Assembly: GCA_902570695.1 (NCBI GenBank)
Contig: CACFZE010000006.1
Location: 1 to 64,000, forward strand
Length of the DNA stretch: 64,000 nt
From: an uncultured Pelagibacteraceae bacterium
Lineage (GTDB): Bacteria; Pseudomonadota; Alphaproteobacteria; Pelagibacterales; Pelagibacteraceae
Direction: 5' to 3'
In this document: piece after piece, positions 35,323 to 44,710 of the stretch
Layout of the letters: each line of letters begins with the position of its first letter
How positions within the stretch are numbered: position 1 is the first letter of the stretch
The notes under the pieces: generated by a model
What the model was told of the DNA's origin: nothing
The model's database searches: none
What the model saw: only the letters and a program-made list of their open reading frames with translations
Program-made: the position numbers and the translations under genes

Positions 35323-36275
35323 AAAAAGTTCTTGTTTTAGGCAAGGTACATAACTCTGGATTAGAATTTTTAAAAAAGAAATCATATGAAATATTAGAGC
35401 TTTCAGACCAAAATGATGATTATAAAAAAGCACTTCATACTATTGATGCTCTTATTTTAAAAATGACTAATGTTGACAATGAATTTTTAAATTTAGCATC
35501 GAAACTCAAAGTTATTGCTAGACATGGAGTAGGTTATAACAATGTTGATTTGAAATCATTAAATAAAAAAAAAATTCCATTATTTATAACAGGTGATGTA
35601 AATTCCGATTCAGTAAGTGAGCATACAATTGGGTTAATGCTTTCAATTGCAAAAAAAATAAATATTTACGATCAAGAGATAAGAAATAATAATTTTAACA
35701 TTAGAAATTCATTTAAAAGTGTTGATTTGAATGAAAAGAAAATACTTATATTTGGTTATGGTCGTATAGGGAAAAAAGTTGCAACTATTTGTAGATTTTT
35801 TAACATGCAAGTTTATGTTTATGACAAATTTATAGATAATTCTGAAATAAGTAAGGAATTTATTGCAGTAGATGACCTAAATGAAAATCTTGAAATTTAT
35901 GATTACATTTCTTTACACATTCCATTTAACAATTCAGACAAACCCTTAATTGATAAAACTTTTCTTAACAGACTAAAAAAAAATTGTACATTAATAAATA
36001 CCTCTAGGGGAGATTTAATTGATCAACAGGATCTCAAAATGCATTTATCAAATAATCCAGATTTTTATGCTGGTTTAGACGTATTTAATCCAGAACCACC
36101 AGACTTAAATGATGAAATTTTCAAATATAAGAATTTAGTTATGACACCTCATTCAGCTGCTTACACCGAAGAGTGTCTAAAGAAAATGTCATTATTTTGT
36201 GGTGAAAATATTGATAATTTTTTCAATAAAAATTTTAATAAAGATTTATTAATTAATAAAGAAATATTAAATTAA
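35319..36275 (+). CDS. D-2-hydroxyacid dehydrogenase (SerA-like)
   Basis: About 318 residues. ATG 35319 is chosen (ATGA overlap with the previous stop); a GTG at 35304 is less likely. The NAD motif is ILIFGYGRIGKKVATIC; RHGVGYNNVD, NTSRGDLIDQQDL and the catalytic His in VMTPHSAAYTEECL are D-hydroxyacid dehydrogenase hallmarks. It has no ACT domain, so it is more likely catabolic than serine-biosynthetic. The stop overlaps the convergent TctA gene. Confidence 0.87.
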   Translation: MKKVLVLGKVHNSGLEFLKKKSYEILELSDQNDDYKKALHTIDALILKMTNVDNEFLNLASKLKVIARHGVGYNNVDLKSLNKKKIPLFITGDVNSDSVSEHTIGLMLSIAKKINIYDQEIRNNNFNIRNSFKSVDLNEKKILIFGYGRIGKKVATICRFFNMQVYVYDKFIDNSEISKEFIAVDDLNENLEIYDYISLHIPFNNSDKPLIDKTFLNRLKKNCTLINTSRGDLIDQQDLKMHLSNNPDFYAGLDVFNPEPPDLNDEIFKYKNLVMTPHSAAYTEECLKKMSLFCGENIDNFFNKNFNKDLLINKEILN

Positions 36276-37771
36276 TCTACATCCGAAGCATCTAATTTAA
36301 TTTTATTAAACATCACAGGAATTAATATTGATATAATTGCTAAACCAAAAAATATTAATACAATTGGTCTATCAAGTATTTGAAAAAAATTTCCTTGGTT
36401 CATAATCATAGTCTGCCTAAAAGATTCCTCCATTCTTGTGCCTAAAACAACGCCCAATATAACTGGAGCAAGAGGATAATCATTAAGTCTCATAAAGTAT
36501 CCAATTATTCCAAACATACACATCAAATATAAACTTAAAGTTAGTTGATCACTTGAATATATTCCAAGCATACAAATAATGGTGATTATAGGAAGTAGTA
36601 TTGCCATTGGTATGTACAAAATTCTCACGAAAAGACTTATCAGAGGTAAATTCAATATTAATAAAAAAATGTTTCCAACATACAAAGCCGCAACTAAACC
36701 CCAAACTACATCTGGTCTTTCTAAAAATAGCATTGGACCTGCTTGAATATCTAACATTAAAAAAGCTCCTAACATAACTGCTGTGGTTGCCGATCCAGGC
36801 ACACCCAAAGCTAACATCGGAACAAAAGCACCAGCGCTAGCAGCATTATTTGCTGACTCTGGCCCTGCAACACCTTTTATTTCGCCTTTTCCAAAATTCT
36901 CTGGATTTTTACTTATTTGTCTTTCTGTTGAGTAAGATACAAATGATGCAATACCTGCTCCAGCTCCCGGAAGGACACCAATTATGAAACCTATAAAACC
37001 ACCTCTAATAATAGACCAAAAACTATAAATAATTTCTTTAAGCTTTATGAAAACCCTGTGTTTTAAAACCTCTCTTTTTTCATTAGATAAAATATTTTCA
37101 GCATTAATTATAACTTCAGAAATTGCAAAAAGTCCTAACGTTACAGATAAAAATTGTATTCCATCCCAAAGTTCTGTGACACCCATTGTAAATCTTTTGA
37201 CACCCATAAAATCTTCACCAATGGTTGATATCATTAAACCAAATACCATTGCTAATAGAGCTTTAACCATTGAATTACCAACTAAGCTACATACGGCTGT
37301 TACTGCAAAAATATACAATGCTAAATATTCAGGAGCACTAAACTTAAGTGCTAAGTCAGCAACAAAAGGACCTAAAATCATTAAACCCACAACTGCAATT
37401 GTACCAGCTATATATGATCCGATAGCTGCTATACATAAAGCAGCTCCTGCATTACCTTGTTTAGCCATTTCGTGACCATCAAGACATGCTATGACTGCAG
37501 ATGTATCACCAGGAACTCTCAATAATATAGATGCAGTAGAACCTCCATACATTACACCAGTATATGTTGCTGCAAGCATAAATACCGAACCAAGAGGATC
37601 CAAAACTAATATTATTGGTAACATCATTGCTAAAGCACCAGCAGATCCTATACCAGGTAAAACACCAACAATGGTTCCTAATAAAGATCCAAAGAGTGCA
37701 TACATAAGATATTTAACTTGAAGAATAATTTTAAAGCCTTCAATTAAATTTATAAAAATTGTATCAAACAT
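36272..37771 (-). CDS. tctA: Tripartite tricarboxylate transporter large permease, system 1
   Basis: A 499-residue TctA protein with about 11-12 helices. Signature stretches are GTIVGVLPGIGSAGALAMM near residue 34-52, YGGSTASILLRVPGDTSA, and GVLPGAGAGIASFVSYSTE in the second half. With TctB and TctC it imports carboxylates using an ion gradient. Family members in sulfolactate users (SlcHFG) import sulfolactate, a candidate here by context only. Confidence 0.92.
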   Translation of the reverse strand: MFDTIFINLIEGFKIILQVKYLMYALFGSLLGTIVGVLPGIGSAGALAMMLPIILVLDPLGSVFMLAATYTGVMYGGSTASILLRVPGDTSAVIACLDGHEMAKQGNAGAALCIAAIGSYIAGTIAVVGLMILGPFVADLALKFSAPEYLALYIFAVTAVCSLVGNSMVKALLAMVFGLMISTIGEDFMGVKRFTMGVTELWDGIQFLSVTLGLFAISEVIINAENILSNEKREVLKHRVFIKLKEIIYSFWSIIRGGFIGFIIGVLPGAGAGIASFVSYSTERQISKNPENFGKGEIKGVAGPESANNAASAGAFVPMLALGVPGSATTAVMLGAFLMLDIQAGPMLFLERPDVVWGLVAALYVGNIFLLILNLPLISLFVRILYIPMAILLPIITIICMLGIYSSDQLTLSLYLMCMFGIIGYFMRLNDYPLAPVILGVVLGTRMEESFRQTMIMNQGNFFQILDRPIVLIFFGLAIISILIPVMFNKIKLDASDVD

Positions 37772-38302
37772 TTAATAAATAATTTTTTTTAAATCCTCTA
37801 AAAATGGAAATATTTTATCGGTTTCTATTAACTCTCCCATTGGCATTTGAAAATTTAATCCGTAATAGAAAATAATAAAAATACAAATAGTGATGATTGC
37901 ACTAAAATATAATGAATATTTAGGTGGTTTTTTTAAATATAAAATAAATAAAAATGAATATATAAAACTTGAAAAAAGAAAACCAATAAGTTCAAACAAT
38001 ACAACAAAAATAATAGTTATAAATATTGGTGCCATTTTTAAAAATTTATTTTTTACAGCAGCTATATTTAACTCTTCATTTTCATTCAAAGTTTTTAAAC
38101 TTTTTAAAAAGTATATTGCCAATAACAAAAAACCGAAACTTGCTACAAGTATAGGAAAGCTAGATGGACCTACAACATCTTCACCTATAGTCTTTTCTAA
38201 ACCAAAAGAAGAAATGAAATATATAATTAATGTAATTAAAAATATTGATGCTAGTATATTTTGTTTCGAAAAAAATAATTTAAATATAAGTTTCATAAAC
38301 AT
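37772..38302 (-). CDS. tctB: Tripartite tricarboxylate transporter small permease, system 1
   Basis: A 176-residue four-helix protein with VGPSSFPILVASFGFLLLAIYF after the first helix, as in TctB. It starts close behind the tctC gene and is followed without a gap by tctA, so the order is C-B-A. It forms the small membrane subunit of the TTT system. Confidence 0.85.
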   Translation of the reverse strand: MFMKLIFKLFFSKQNILASIFLITLIIYFISSFGLEKTIGEDVVGPSSFPILVASFGFLLLAIYFLKSLKTLNENEELNIAAVKNKFLKMAPIFITIIFVVLFELIGFLFSSFIYSFLFILYLKKPPKYSLYFSAIITICIFIIFYYGLNFQMPMGELIETDKIFPFLEDLKKIIY

Positions 38303-38332
38303 ATTACCGTGACTTTAATTAGCCACGGTAAT
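38303..38332. terminator. Hairpin between tctC and tctB, system 1
   Basis: ATTACCGTG (38303-38311) pairs with CACGGTAAT (38324-38332), extendable inward with one G-U pair. On the minus transcript it follows the tctC stop. Probably a partial terminator or mRNA stabiliser giving more binding protein than permease. Confidence 0.65.
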
Positions 38333-38343
38333 ATTATAACTTT

Positions 38344-39300
38344 TTATTTCTTAATTAAATTTAATTCAGTACTTAATTTGAAATAAGCTTCATGCTCTTC
38401 TGCAAGCATTTTATCTAATTTAGATGTATGAGTAGCAATAGGTGCTAAATTGTTTTTAGCTACATAATCTTGAAACGTTTGAGTTTTTGCAACTTTTTTC
38501 ATTAAATTACTATAAAACTTTGCTTGCGCGTTTGAATTTTCATTAGAAAACCATAAACCTCTATATTGAGCTAGTATTGTTCCTTTATAGCCAGCTTTTT
38601 TAAAGGTTGGTACTTCAGGCATTGAAGGTAATTTCACAGATGAAGCTAAAATTCTCATTTTTCCAGCTTTGACAAATTTGAATACCTGGCCTGGATTTTC
38701 TAAAATAAAATCAATGTGACCGCCAAGCAGCTGTAAAACACCTTCATCATCAAAAGGTGTGTAAGTAATATCAACACCTTTTTCGTCAGCAATCATTTTA
38801 CCAACTAATGAAGCTACTTGTCCAAAATCTCCACCACCCTGAACAACTTTTCCAGGATTTGCTTTAGCTTTCTTTATTATATCATCTAATGATTTATATT
38901 CTGAATCCGCATTAACTGTTAGCAACAAAGGCGAAACAACCATAGCTGCAATACCTTTTGCATTTTGGTACCCTACTTCTTGACCAGTCAATATTACGTT
39001 GTTTATTTGTGATGGTGTTAAGACTTGCATAACATGTGGATCTTTGTTTTTGTTTAAAACATAGTTTCTTGCCTTACCACCTCTTGCGCCTCTAATAATT
39101 GTTAGTTTAACACCATTTGGTAATAGTTTTTCTTCCTCTATTACTTTTATAACAGCTCGTGCAAATGCCACTGTCGAAGATGTTTCTTTGGCATGAGCTA
39201 CGATCTCTACTTCTTTACTTGGTGTCCATGCACTTGCAAATTGAGTGAAACTAATCAAAAATGCAGATACTAAGACAACCAATTTAGATAATTTCTTCAT
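38344..39300 (-). CDS. tctC: Tripartite tricarboxylate transporter binding protein, system 1
   Basis: A 318-residue periplasmic binding protein with a signal peptide (LVVLVSAFLISFTQFASA). The Bug/TctC fold is shown by PSKEVEIVAH near the mature start, TIIRGARGGKARNYVL, and QGGGDFGQVASLVGKMI. It captures the substrate for tctBA. The clear Shine-Dalgarno (AGGAGGG) suggests high expression. Ligand unknown. Confidence 0.88.
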   Translation of the reverse strand: MKKLSKLVVLVSAFLISFTQFASAWTPSKEVEIVAHAKETSSTVAFARAVIKVIEEEKLLPNGVKLTIIRGARGGKARNYVLNKNKDPHVMQVLTPSQINNVILTGQEVGYQNAKGIAAMVVSPLLLTVNADSEYKSLDDIIKKAKANPGKVVQGGGDFGQVASLVGKMIADEKGVDITYTPFDDEGVLQLLGGHIDFILENPGQVFKFVKAGKMRILASSVKLPSMPEVPTFKKAGYKGTILAQYRGLWFSNENSNAQAKFYSNLMKKVAKTQTFQDYVAKNNLAPIATHTSKLDKMLAEEHEAYFKLSTELNLIKK

Positions 39301-39375
39301 ATTAATTTCCCTCCTAAAGCTAAATGCTACACTAAATGCCCAATAATTACAAATTTTTGGAATATGATAAACTTA

Positions 39376-40191
39376 TTAGTTTATTTTACTTTCTAGGTAT
39401 TCGTTAGAACTTATCGATATTACTCTAGATTTTTCTGTAATATTTTCAAAACTGTATTTTTGATTTTTTTCAACCTTTACGATTGATCCTTTGTCAGCGG
39501 TGTGAGTTTTATCTCCTACTTCAAATTTACATTCACCATCCAAAATATAAAAAAAATTTTCATGATCAGATTTATCTTTCTTTTCATTATACTTTTTAGA
39601 AATTTCGTAAAATTTAAAATTCATTCTTTCACCATTTACTGAAGTTATTTGATTACCAGCGCTATAACTTTGATCCAAATTGTCTAAAATTTTATAATAA
39701 CAATTTGGAACACCTTCAATAATAATTGATTTATTATCTTTAGAACTGTCGCTTTTTGCTCCTTGATTTTTTCTATCTTTAATCTCGCCTTTTTCAAATT
39801 TTTTATTTGCCTCCTCAACAGTCATTGCTTTATCTGGTAACTCTTCATCTGCTGAAATTCCAACTACAGTCCAGGTACAATCTTTTATATATAGATATGC
39901 ACAAGGCCCATCTTCTGTTGCTTTCATTGAGTGTCTTACATTTGGTGGTATTAATATAAACGTGCCTGGATCTACAATTTTTCTTTCTTTGCCAACAACT
40001 GCATTAATTCTACCTTTTAGTGCAAAAATTAACAATTCATTAGGATGATAGTGAAGTTCAGATCCAGTTCCTGCCTCTTTTTGATTTAGACAGTAGTAGA
40101 CATATTTTCCCTCAATAATTGGTGAAGTACCTGAAGATAAATGCGGTGTAAGTTTAACAGATTTTAAATTTTCAAATTTATAAATACTCAT
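39376..40191 (-). CDS. Two-domain cupin protein
   Basis: A 271-residue protein with two cupin domains. The N-terminal one has SELHYHPNELLIFALKGRINAV and ILIPPNVRHSMKA metal-ligand motifs. The C-terminal one has DHENFFYILDGECKFEVG and lacks the first His pair, so it is probably structural. It follows tctA of system 2 by a single base and thus belongs to that operon. Perhaps a metal-dependent enzyme or sensor acting on the imported compound. Confidence 0.78.
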   Translation of the reverse strand: MSIYKFENLKSVKLTPHLSSGTSPIIEGKYVYYCLNQKEAGTGSELHYHPNELLIFALKGRINAVVGKERKIVDPGTFILIPPNVRHSMKATEDGPCAYLYIKDCTWTVVGISADEELPDKAMTVEEANKKFEKGEIKDRKNQGAKSDSSKDNKSIIIEGVPNCYYKILDNLDQSYSAGNQITSVNGERMNFKFYEISKKYNEKKDKSDHENFFYILDGECKFEVGDKTHTADKGSIVKVEKNQKYSFENITEKSRVISISSNEYLESKIN

Positions 40192-40192
40192 T

Positions 40193-41671
40193 TTAACGTT
40201 TGGATTTTATACCATAAATAATTGTAAGAACAGCTAAAAATAAAATAGTTAAAGTTATAGGTCTATATAATACGTTGGTAAGATCACCATTGTGTATTGT
40301 TAAAGCTCTATTCAAATTTTGTTCAATGATTGGTCCCATAACAAAACCTAAAACAATTGGTATTGCTGGTATATTTACTTTTAGAAAAATATAACCAATG
40401 AAACCTAAAATTAACGACATAATTACATGCGCACCATAATTGCTGTATGAATATGTTCCTATAATAATTAAAATCATAACAAAACATCCTAATTTTTTTT
40501 TAGATATGCTTGTTACTTTTGAAAAAAGATTAGTTGCAAAAAAACCAACTGAAAATAAGAAAATATTTGTGACTATTAACCCTCCAAATATTAATGAAAT
40601 TAAATTTTTCTCATCTACAAATAAAAATGGACCTGGCACCACTCCTTTACTTATCATTAATCCAATTAATATTGCTGCCGCACCTGATCCAGGTATCCCT
40701 AGGGCAAGAGTAGGAATAAGAGTTCCAGCTACAACTGAATTGTTAGCTGTTTCTGGTGCCGCTATACCTTCGTCTACTCCAGTTCCAAATTTTTCTCCAA
40801 TTTTTGACCATTTTTTTTCTTGTGTATAAGCAATCATGGACCCTATAGCTGCACCAGCTCCAGGAATTGCTCCAATTAATGTACCAAGTAAACTACACCT
40901 TAACCAAGTAGGTAATAATCTTTTTATAAATGAAAATTTGAAACCTTCGTCTTTACTTTTAAAAAAATTATCTTTTTTCTTTGCAATTTCATTTTTAGAA
41001 TCTATCAATAGTTTAAAGGCCTCAGGACACGCCAATAATCCAATAACAATAACAACCAACGGTATTCCATCCATCAAATATGCCTGATTAAAAACAAATC
41101 GCATTCCACCAAAACCAGAGGTTCCAACTGTTGCTAATAATAAACCTATACCAGTGGCAAAAAACCCTTTGGCTATATTTTTTCCAAAAAAAGTTCCTAT
41201 GATTGAAAGACCAAAAATCCCTAGCGCAAACATTTCCCCTGGACCAAATTTCAAACCGAAATATGCTAATGTTGTTCCAGATACTATAAATATTAAAGTA
41301 CTTGTTAAACCACCAAATACTCCAGAAACTAAAGAGACTTGTAATGCTCTTTTAGGTTGTCCTTTTTGGGCCATTGTATAACCGTCAAGTATTGAAATTG
41401 CATTTGCAGGAGTTCCAGGAGTTTTAATTAGAATTGCTGGAATTGAACCGCCATACTCAGCAGCAGAATAGACTGCTAATAAAAATATCAAAGAGTCGCT
41501 TGTAGACATTACAAAAGTTAATGGAAATAATATTGCTAAAGATTGAGCGCTACCAAATCCTGGCAATGCACCTAAAACTATACCTAAAAATACACCAGAA
41601 ATTATAATTATAATTGTAGTTAATGTGAAAACATTAAAAATAAAATTCGGCAAATTTATTAGAAGTTCCAT
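40193..41671 (-). CDS. tctA: Tripartite tricarboxylate transporter large permease, system 2
   Basis: A 492-residue TctA homologue: GIVLGALPGFGSAQSLAIL, YGGSIPAILIKTPGTPANAI and IGAIPGAGAAIGSMIAYTQE mark the two repeats. It is clearly diverged from system 1 and so likely has a different ligand. It abuts tctB in front and a cupin gene behind. Confidence 0.92.
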   Translation of the reverse strand: MELLINLPNFIFNVFTLTTIIIIISGVFLGIVLGALPGFGSAQSLAILFPLTFVMSTSDSLIFLLAVYSAAEYGGSIPAILIKTPGTPANAISILDGYTMAQKGQPKRALQVSLVSGVFGGLTSTLIFIVSGTTLAYFGLKFGPGEMFALGIFGLSIIGTFFGKNIAKGFFATGIGLLLATVGTSGFGGMRFVFNQAYLMDGIPLVVIVIGLLACPEAFKLLIDSKNEIAKKKDNFFKSKDEGFKFSFIKRLLPTWLRCSLLGTLIGAIPGAGAAIGSMIAYTQEKKWSKIGEKFGTGVDEGIAAPETANNSVVAGTLIPTLALGIPGSGAAAILIGLMISKGVVPGPFLFVDEKNLISLIFGGLIVTNIFLFSVGFFATNLFSKVTSISKKKLGCFVMILIIIGTYSYSNYGAHVIMSLILGFIGYIFLKVNIPAIPIVLGFVMGPIIEQNLNRALTIHNGDLTNVLYRPITLTILFLAVLTIIYGIKSKR

Positions 41672-42181
41672 TTAAAATAATAAGAAGGGTAAAAATTTTA
41701 ACGAAAATGGAATTTTTAGAAAAATTATAAATACTAACCAAAATAGAATTACTGAAACAAATGAAATTATAATTGAATAAATTATAGATTTTTTAATATT
41801 CATATCCATCCTATTCACCAATAATGTAAACAAAAATAAAAATGTAAGTATTTCAAATCCTATTAAATCAATAGAAAATACGTAGATTATTGATAAAGCA
41901 AATATGAAAATTATATCTTTGTAAAATATATAAACATTTTGTTCATTATTACTTTCATTTGAATTGATTAATTTAAAATTTTTAAATGTCTGTTGTATAA
42001 ATAATATAAATGTCCAAATTCCTGTGAATATCAAAATAATTCTTGGAAAAAATGCATCACCAGGGTAACCAGGTAATATAGATTTTGACATATTATATGT
42101 CTCAAAAAAAAGAAAAATTAAAAATAAAAAAAATAATATTGTTATAAAAAGGACAATATTTCTGTTTTTAAAATTAATCAC
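41672..42181 (-). CDS. tctB: Tripartite tricarboxylate transporter small permease, system 2
   Basis: A 169-residue four-helix TctB-like protein with PGYPGDAFFPRIILIFTGIWTF after the first helix. It overlaps nothing but runs directly into tctA. Low sequence conservation is normal for TctB; the call relies on context. Confidence 0.8.
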   Translation of the reverse strand: MINFKNRNIVLFITILFFLFLIFLFFETYNMSKSILPGYPGDAFFPRIILIFTGIWTFILFIQQTFKNFKLINSNESNNEQNVYIFYKDIIFIFALSIIYVFSIDLIGFEILTFLFLFTLLVNRMDMNIKKSIIYSIIISFVSVILFWLVFIIFLKIPFSLKFLPFLLF

Positions 42182-42192
42182 TAGCTTAAATT

Positions 42193-42218
42193 ACCAGAGC
42201 TAGAAAACTAGCTCTGGT
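42193..42218. terminator. Perfect hairpin between tctC and tctB, system 2
   Basis: ACCAGAGCTAG (42193-42203) pairs over 11 bp with CTAGCTCTGGT (42208-42218), loop AAAA. No T-run follows on the minus strand. Same placement as in system 1: probably uncouples binding-protein and permease levels. Confidence 0.7.
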
Positions 42219-42227
42219 ATTTTTAAT

Positions 42228-43208
42228 TTAGATTATACCGTTGTCCTTCATGAAGACTTTAGCATCTTTTAAACTTTGTTTAAAATTAGATGTAATTGCG
42301 CTTCTATCATCTTCAAACATCGGTATTACATGTGGTTGTTTTTTAATGTATTTTTGATACGCCTCAGAATCTATTACTGCTTTTGCTGCTTTTGCAATTG
42401 CATCCATAACTTCATCTGAAGTTCCTTTTTTAACCATGAACCCTTGGAACTGGTGTGGTATAGTGTATTTTGCTCCCAATTCACCAATTGTTGGAACGTC
42501 TTTCCATAAAGGGTGGTCAAGTCTTGTTTCATTTAATAAAGCAAGAGGGCAAGCAACACCTGATGTGATATGTTTGTTCCATTTTCCTGGTTGAGCAAAG
42601 CCAACTCTTAGGTGTCCACCTGCAATATCTTTAACAACTCCCCCAGTACCTTTATAAGGTACAAACCTCATTTTAATACCTTGGTCGTTATTGATTAAGA
42701 TATGTTGTCTATGGTGAAGAGATCCTGGTTTATTACTTCCCATTGATAATTTTCCTGGGCTTGCTTTTTCAATTTTAATAAGATCTGCCCATGTTTTAAT
42801 TTCAGGGTCATCACATCTTACTGCAATTGCATAAAGGTGTCTCTCAACCTTCGCTACCATTGAAAAATCATCAAATGTTTTAGTAAAGTGTGGAAGGTTA
42901 AAATATCCAGAGTGACTTCCATTTATGTGAAGAATTGTATGTCCATCTGCTTTTTTAGAGTCAGTGTAAACAACACCTTCATGGTTTGCACCACCTGGTT
43001 TATACAATACGGTAATTGGTACCCCTAATCTTCCTTTTTGTGACATTTCATTAGCCATCATTTCACACCATGCAGCCGCACCTGATCCAGCTTTAGTTGA
43101 ACAAATCAGCTCAATTGGTTTTGTTGGATAAGAGTTTGCAACTGATCCAAATGAAAATAAACTAACTAAAATAGACAGAAAAAAGAATTTCGAAATTATA
43201 TTTTTCAT
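42228..43208 (-). CDS. tctC: Tripartite tricarboxylate transporter binding protein, system 2
   Basis: A 326-residue Bug/TctC-type binding protein with a signal peptide (FFFLSILVSLFSFGSVANS). PTKPIELICSTKAGSGAAAW and VLYKPGGANHEGVVYTDSKK fit the family, and MRFVPYKGTGGVVKDIAGGH is the typical second-domain motif. A good Shine-Dalgarno (AAGGAG) precedes it. The upstream region holds a tandem 12-bp repeat. Ligand unknown. Confidence 0.88.
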   Translation of the reverse strand: MKNIISKFFFLSILVSLFSFGSVANSYPTKPIELICSTKAGSGAAAWCEMMANEMSQKGRLGVPITVLYKPGGANHEGVVYTDSKKADGHTILHINGSHSGYFNLPHFTKTFDDFSMVAKVERHLYAIAVRCDDPEIKTWADLIKIEKASPGKLSMGSNKPGSLHHRQHILINNDQGIKMRFVPYKGTGGVVKDIAGGHLRVGFAQPGKWNKHITSGVACPLALLNETRLDHPLWKDVPTIGELGAKYTIPHQFQGFMVKKGTSDEVMDAIAKAAKAVIDSEAYQKYIKKQPHVIPMFEDDRSAITSNFKQSLKDAKVFMKDNGII

Positions 43209-43256
43209 ATTTCTCTCCTTAAGTTATTTCATTATAAAATGTTATATTTATGCAAT

Positions 43257-43290
43257 AAGTTAACAAAAAAATTATAACAAGTTAACAAAA
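43257..43290. repeat. Tandem 12-bp direct repeat, possible operator
   Basis: AAGTTAACAAAA occurs at 43257-43268 and again at 43279-43290, start to start 22 bp (about two helix turns). Each copy has the palindrome GTTAAC at its core. They lie in the 172-bp region between tctC (-) and the amidohydrolase (+), so a regulator could control either or both. Confidence 0.5.
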
Positions 43291-43380
43291 TAATATTAAT
43301 TAAATTTTTGATTATTTAAGTTGAATTAATTTAGGAAAAAATATACTGTAATATTAGGCTATTCAGTAAATCTTAATAAA

Positions 43381-44706
43381 ATGTCAAAATATAAAGTAAT
43401 TAAAGTTGGAAAGATTATAGATGGAAACGGATCAACTCCAATCGATAATGGAGTAATTGTTATTGAGGATAATAAATTATTAAAAGTAGGTACAGAAAAA
43501 GATATAAAAATTGATCAATATAAAAATCATGAATTAATTGACTTAGGTTCTGAAGTAAGCGCAATGCCAGGTATGATGGACTGTCATATTCATTTATGCA
43601 TGTACAACAATTTAACTTTTAAAAATTATAGAGTTGCACAGTGGGAGATAACACCTGAATTGCAACAAATGTATATGTTATTTCATGCACAGCTTTGCCT
43701 TGATAGAGGTATGACTACTCTAAGAGATCTGGGACTTATGTCAAACAGAGGACTACTTACAGCTCAGTCTACAGCAGTTAAAACTTCAATAGAAAATAAC
43801 ATTCTCTCAGGACCAAGATTAATTACAGGTGCTTTTACAGTTGGAACTGGATCGCATTTAGACCTAATCAACCCAAGAGGATCATTAAGAAATCCTAAAG
43901 CAACAGCCGATGGGCCAGATGAAATGAGAAAATTAGCAAGATTGAATCTTTTAGAGGGAGCAGATTGGTTAAAAACATGTGCATCTGGTGGTGGAGGAAC
44001 AGACAAAGAAGAGCCAACAGTAAGAAATCACACTCAAGAAGAATTAGATACAGTTTGTGATGAAGCACATGCACTTCATGCTTATTGCTCAATTCATTGT
44101 TTTACACCTGACGCACATAGAATGGCTTTAAAGGCTGGAGCTGATACGATTGAACATATGGTATTTCATGACCAAGATTCTTTAGAAAAATTAGTAGAGT
44201 CTCAAGTGCCAGTCACACCGACATTATCTCATAGAACAGACCATGCAATTGAAATAAGAAGAGAAATTGGAACTCCATCATTTACACTGGAAAAAATGAA
44301 AAGAATACAGCCAGATTGCTTTAAAACTTTTCAAGCATTTTATAAAGCTGGAGTAAAGATTGCAATGGGAACTGATATGGGATTTGAACCTGATATTGGT
44401 TCAAACGCCGATGAATTAAAAATTTATGTAGATCTAGGAATGAAACCTATGGATGCAATAATGACGATTACAAAAAATGCTGCAGAAGCTCTTCACATCG
44501 ATAATGAATTAGGCACTCTAGACGAAGGAAAATTAGCAGATGTAGTTTTAGTCAAAGGCAATCCTGCAGAAAATGTTGAAGTGCTAGGAAAAAGAGAAAA
44601 TATTCTTATGGTTCTTAAAGAAGGTAAAATTTGTGTTGATAGAACAAACGGAAAAGACGTTAAACCATTCCCAACTGATTACAGGGAATGGAAAATGATG
44701 GATTAA
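43381..44706 (+). CDS. Amidohydrolase-superfamily metal-dependent hydrolase
   Basis: A 441-residue TIM-barrel hydrolase. The first metal motif is MPGMMDCHIHLCMYN (HxH), further ligands are in YCSIHCFTPDAHRMAL and TIEHMVFHD, and the catalytic Asp is in IAMGTDMGFEPD. It resembles imidazolonepropionase-like / prolidase-like members that cleave amide or cyclic C-N bonds. It is divergent from TTT system 2, suggesting action on the imported molecule. A CobW-type GTPase follows 4 nt later. Confidence 0.88.
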   Translation: MSKYKVIKVGKIIDGNGSTPIDNGVIVIEDNKLLKVGTEKDIKIDQYKNHELIDLGSEVSAMPGMMDCHIHLCMYNNLTFKNYRVAQWEITPELQQMYMLFHAQLCLDRGMTTLRDLGLMSNRGLLTAQSTAVKTSIENNILSGPRLITGAFTVGTGSHLDLINPRGSLRNPKATADGPDEMRKLARLNLLEGADWLKTCASGGGGTDKEEPTVRNHTQEELDTVCDEAHALHAYCSIHCFTPDAHRMALKAGADTIEHMVFHDQDSLEKLVESQVPVTPTLSHRTDHAIEIRREIGTPSFTLEKMKRIQPDCFKTFQAFYKAGVKIAMGTDMGFEPDIGSNADELKIYVDLGMKPMDAIMTITKNAAEALHIDNELGTLDEGKLADVVLVKGNPAENVEVLGKRENILMVLKEGKICVDRTNGKDVKPFPTDYREWKMMD

Positions 44707-44710
44707 GTAA

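Noticed and set aside
37047..37475. 142-codon plus-strand frame inside tctA
   Set aside because: Complement of a well-supported TctA; Ile/Pro/Thr-rich shadow without motifs. The same applies to 37491-37721, 37890-38312 and 40440-41381.
39320..39339. Short direct repeat CTAAATGC x2 upstream of tctC system 1
   Set aside because: Only 8 bases and 12 bp apart; too weak to call an operator without comparison.
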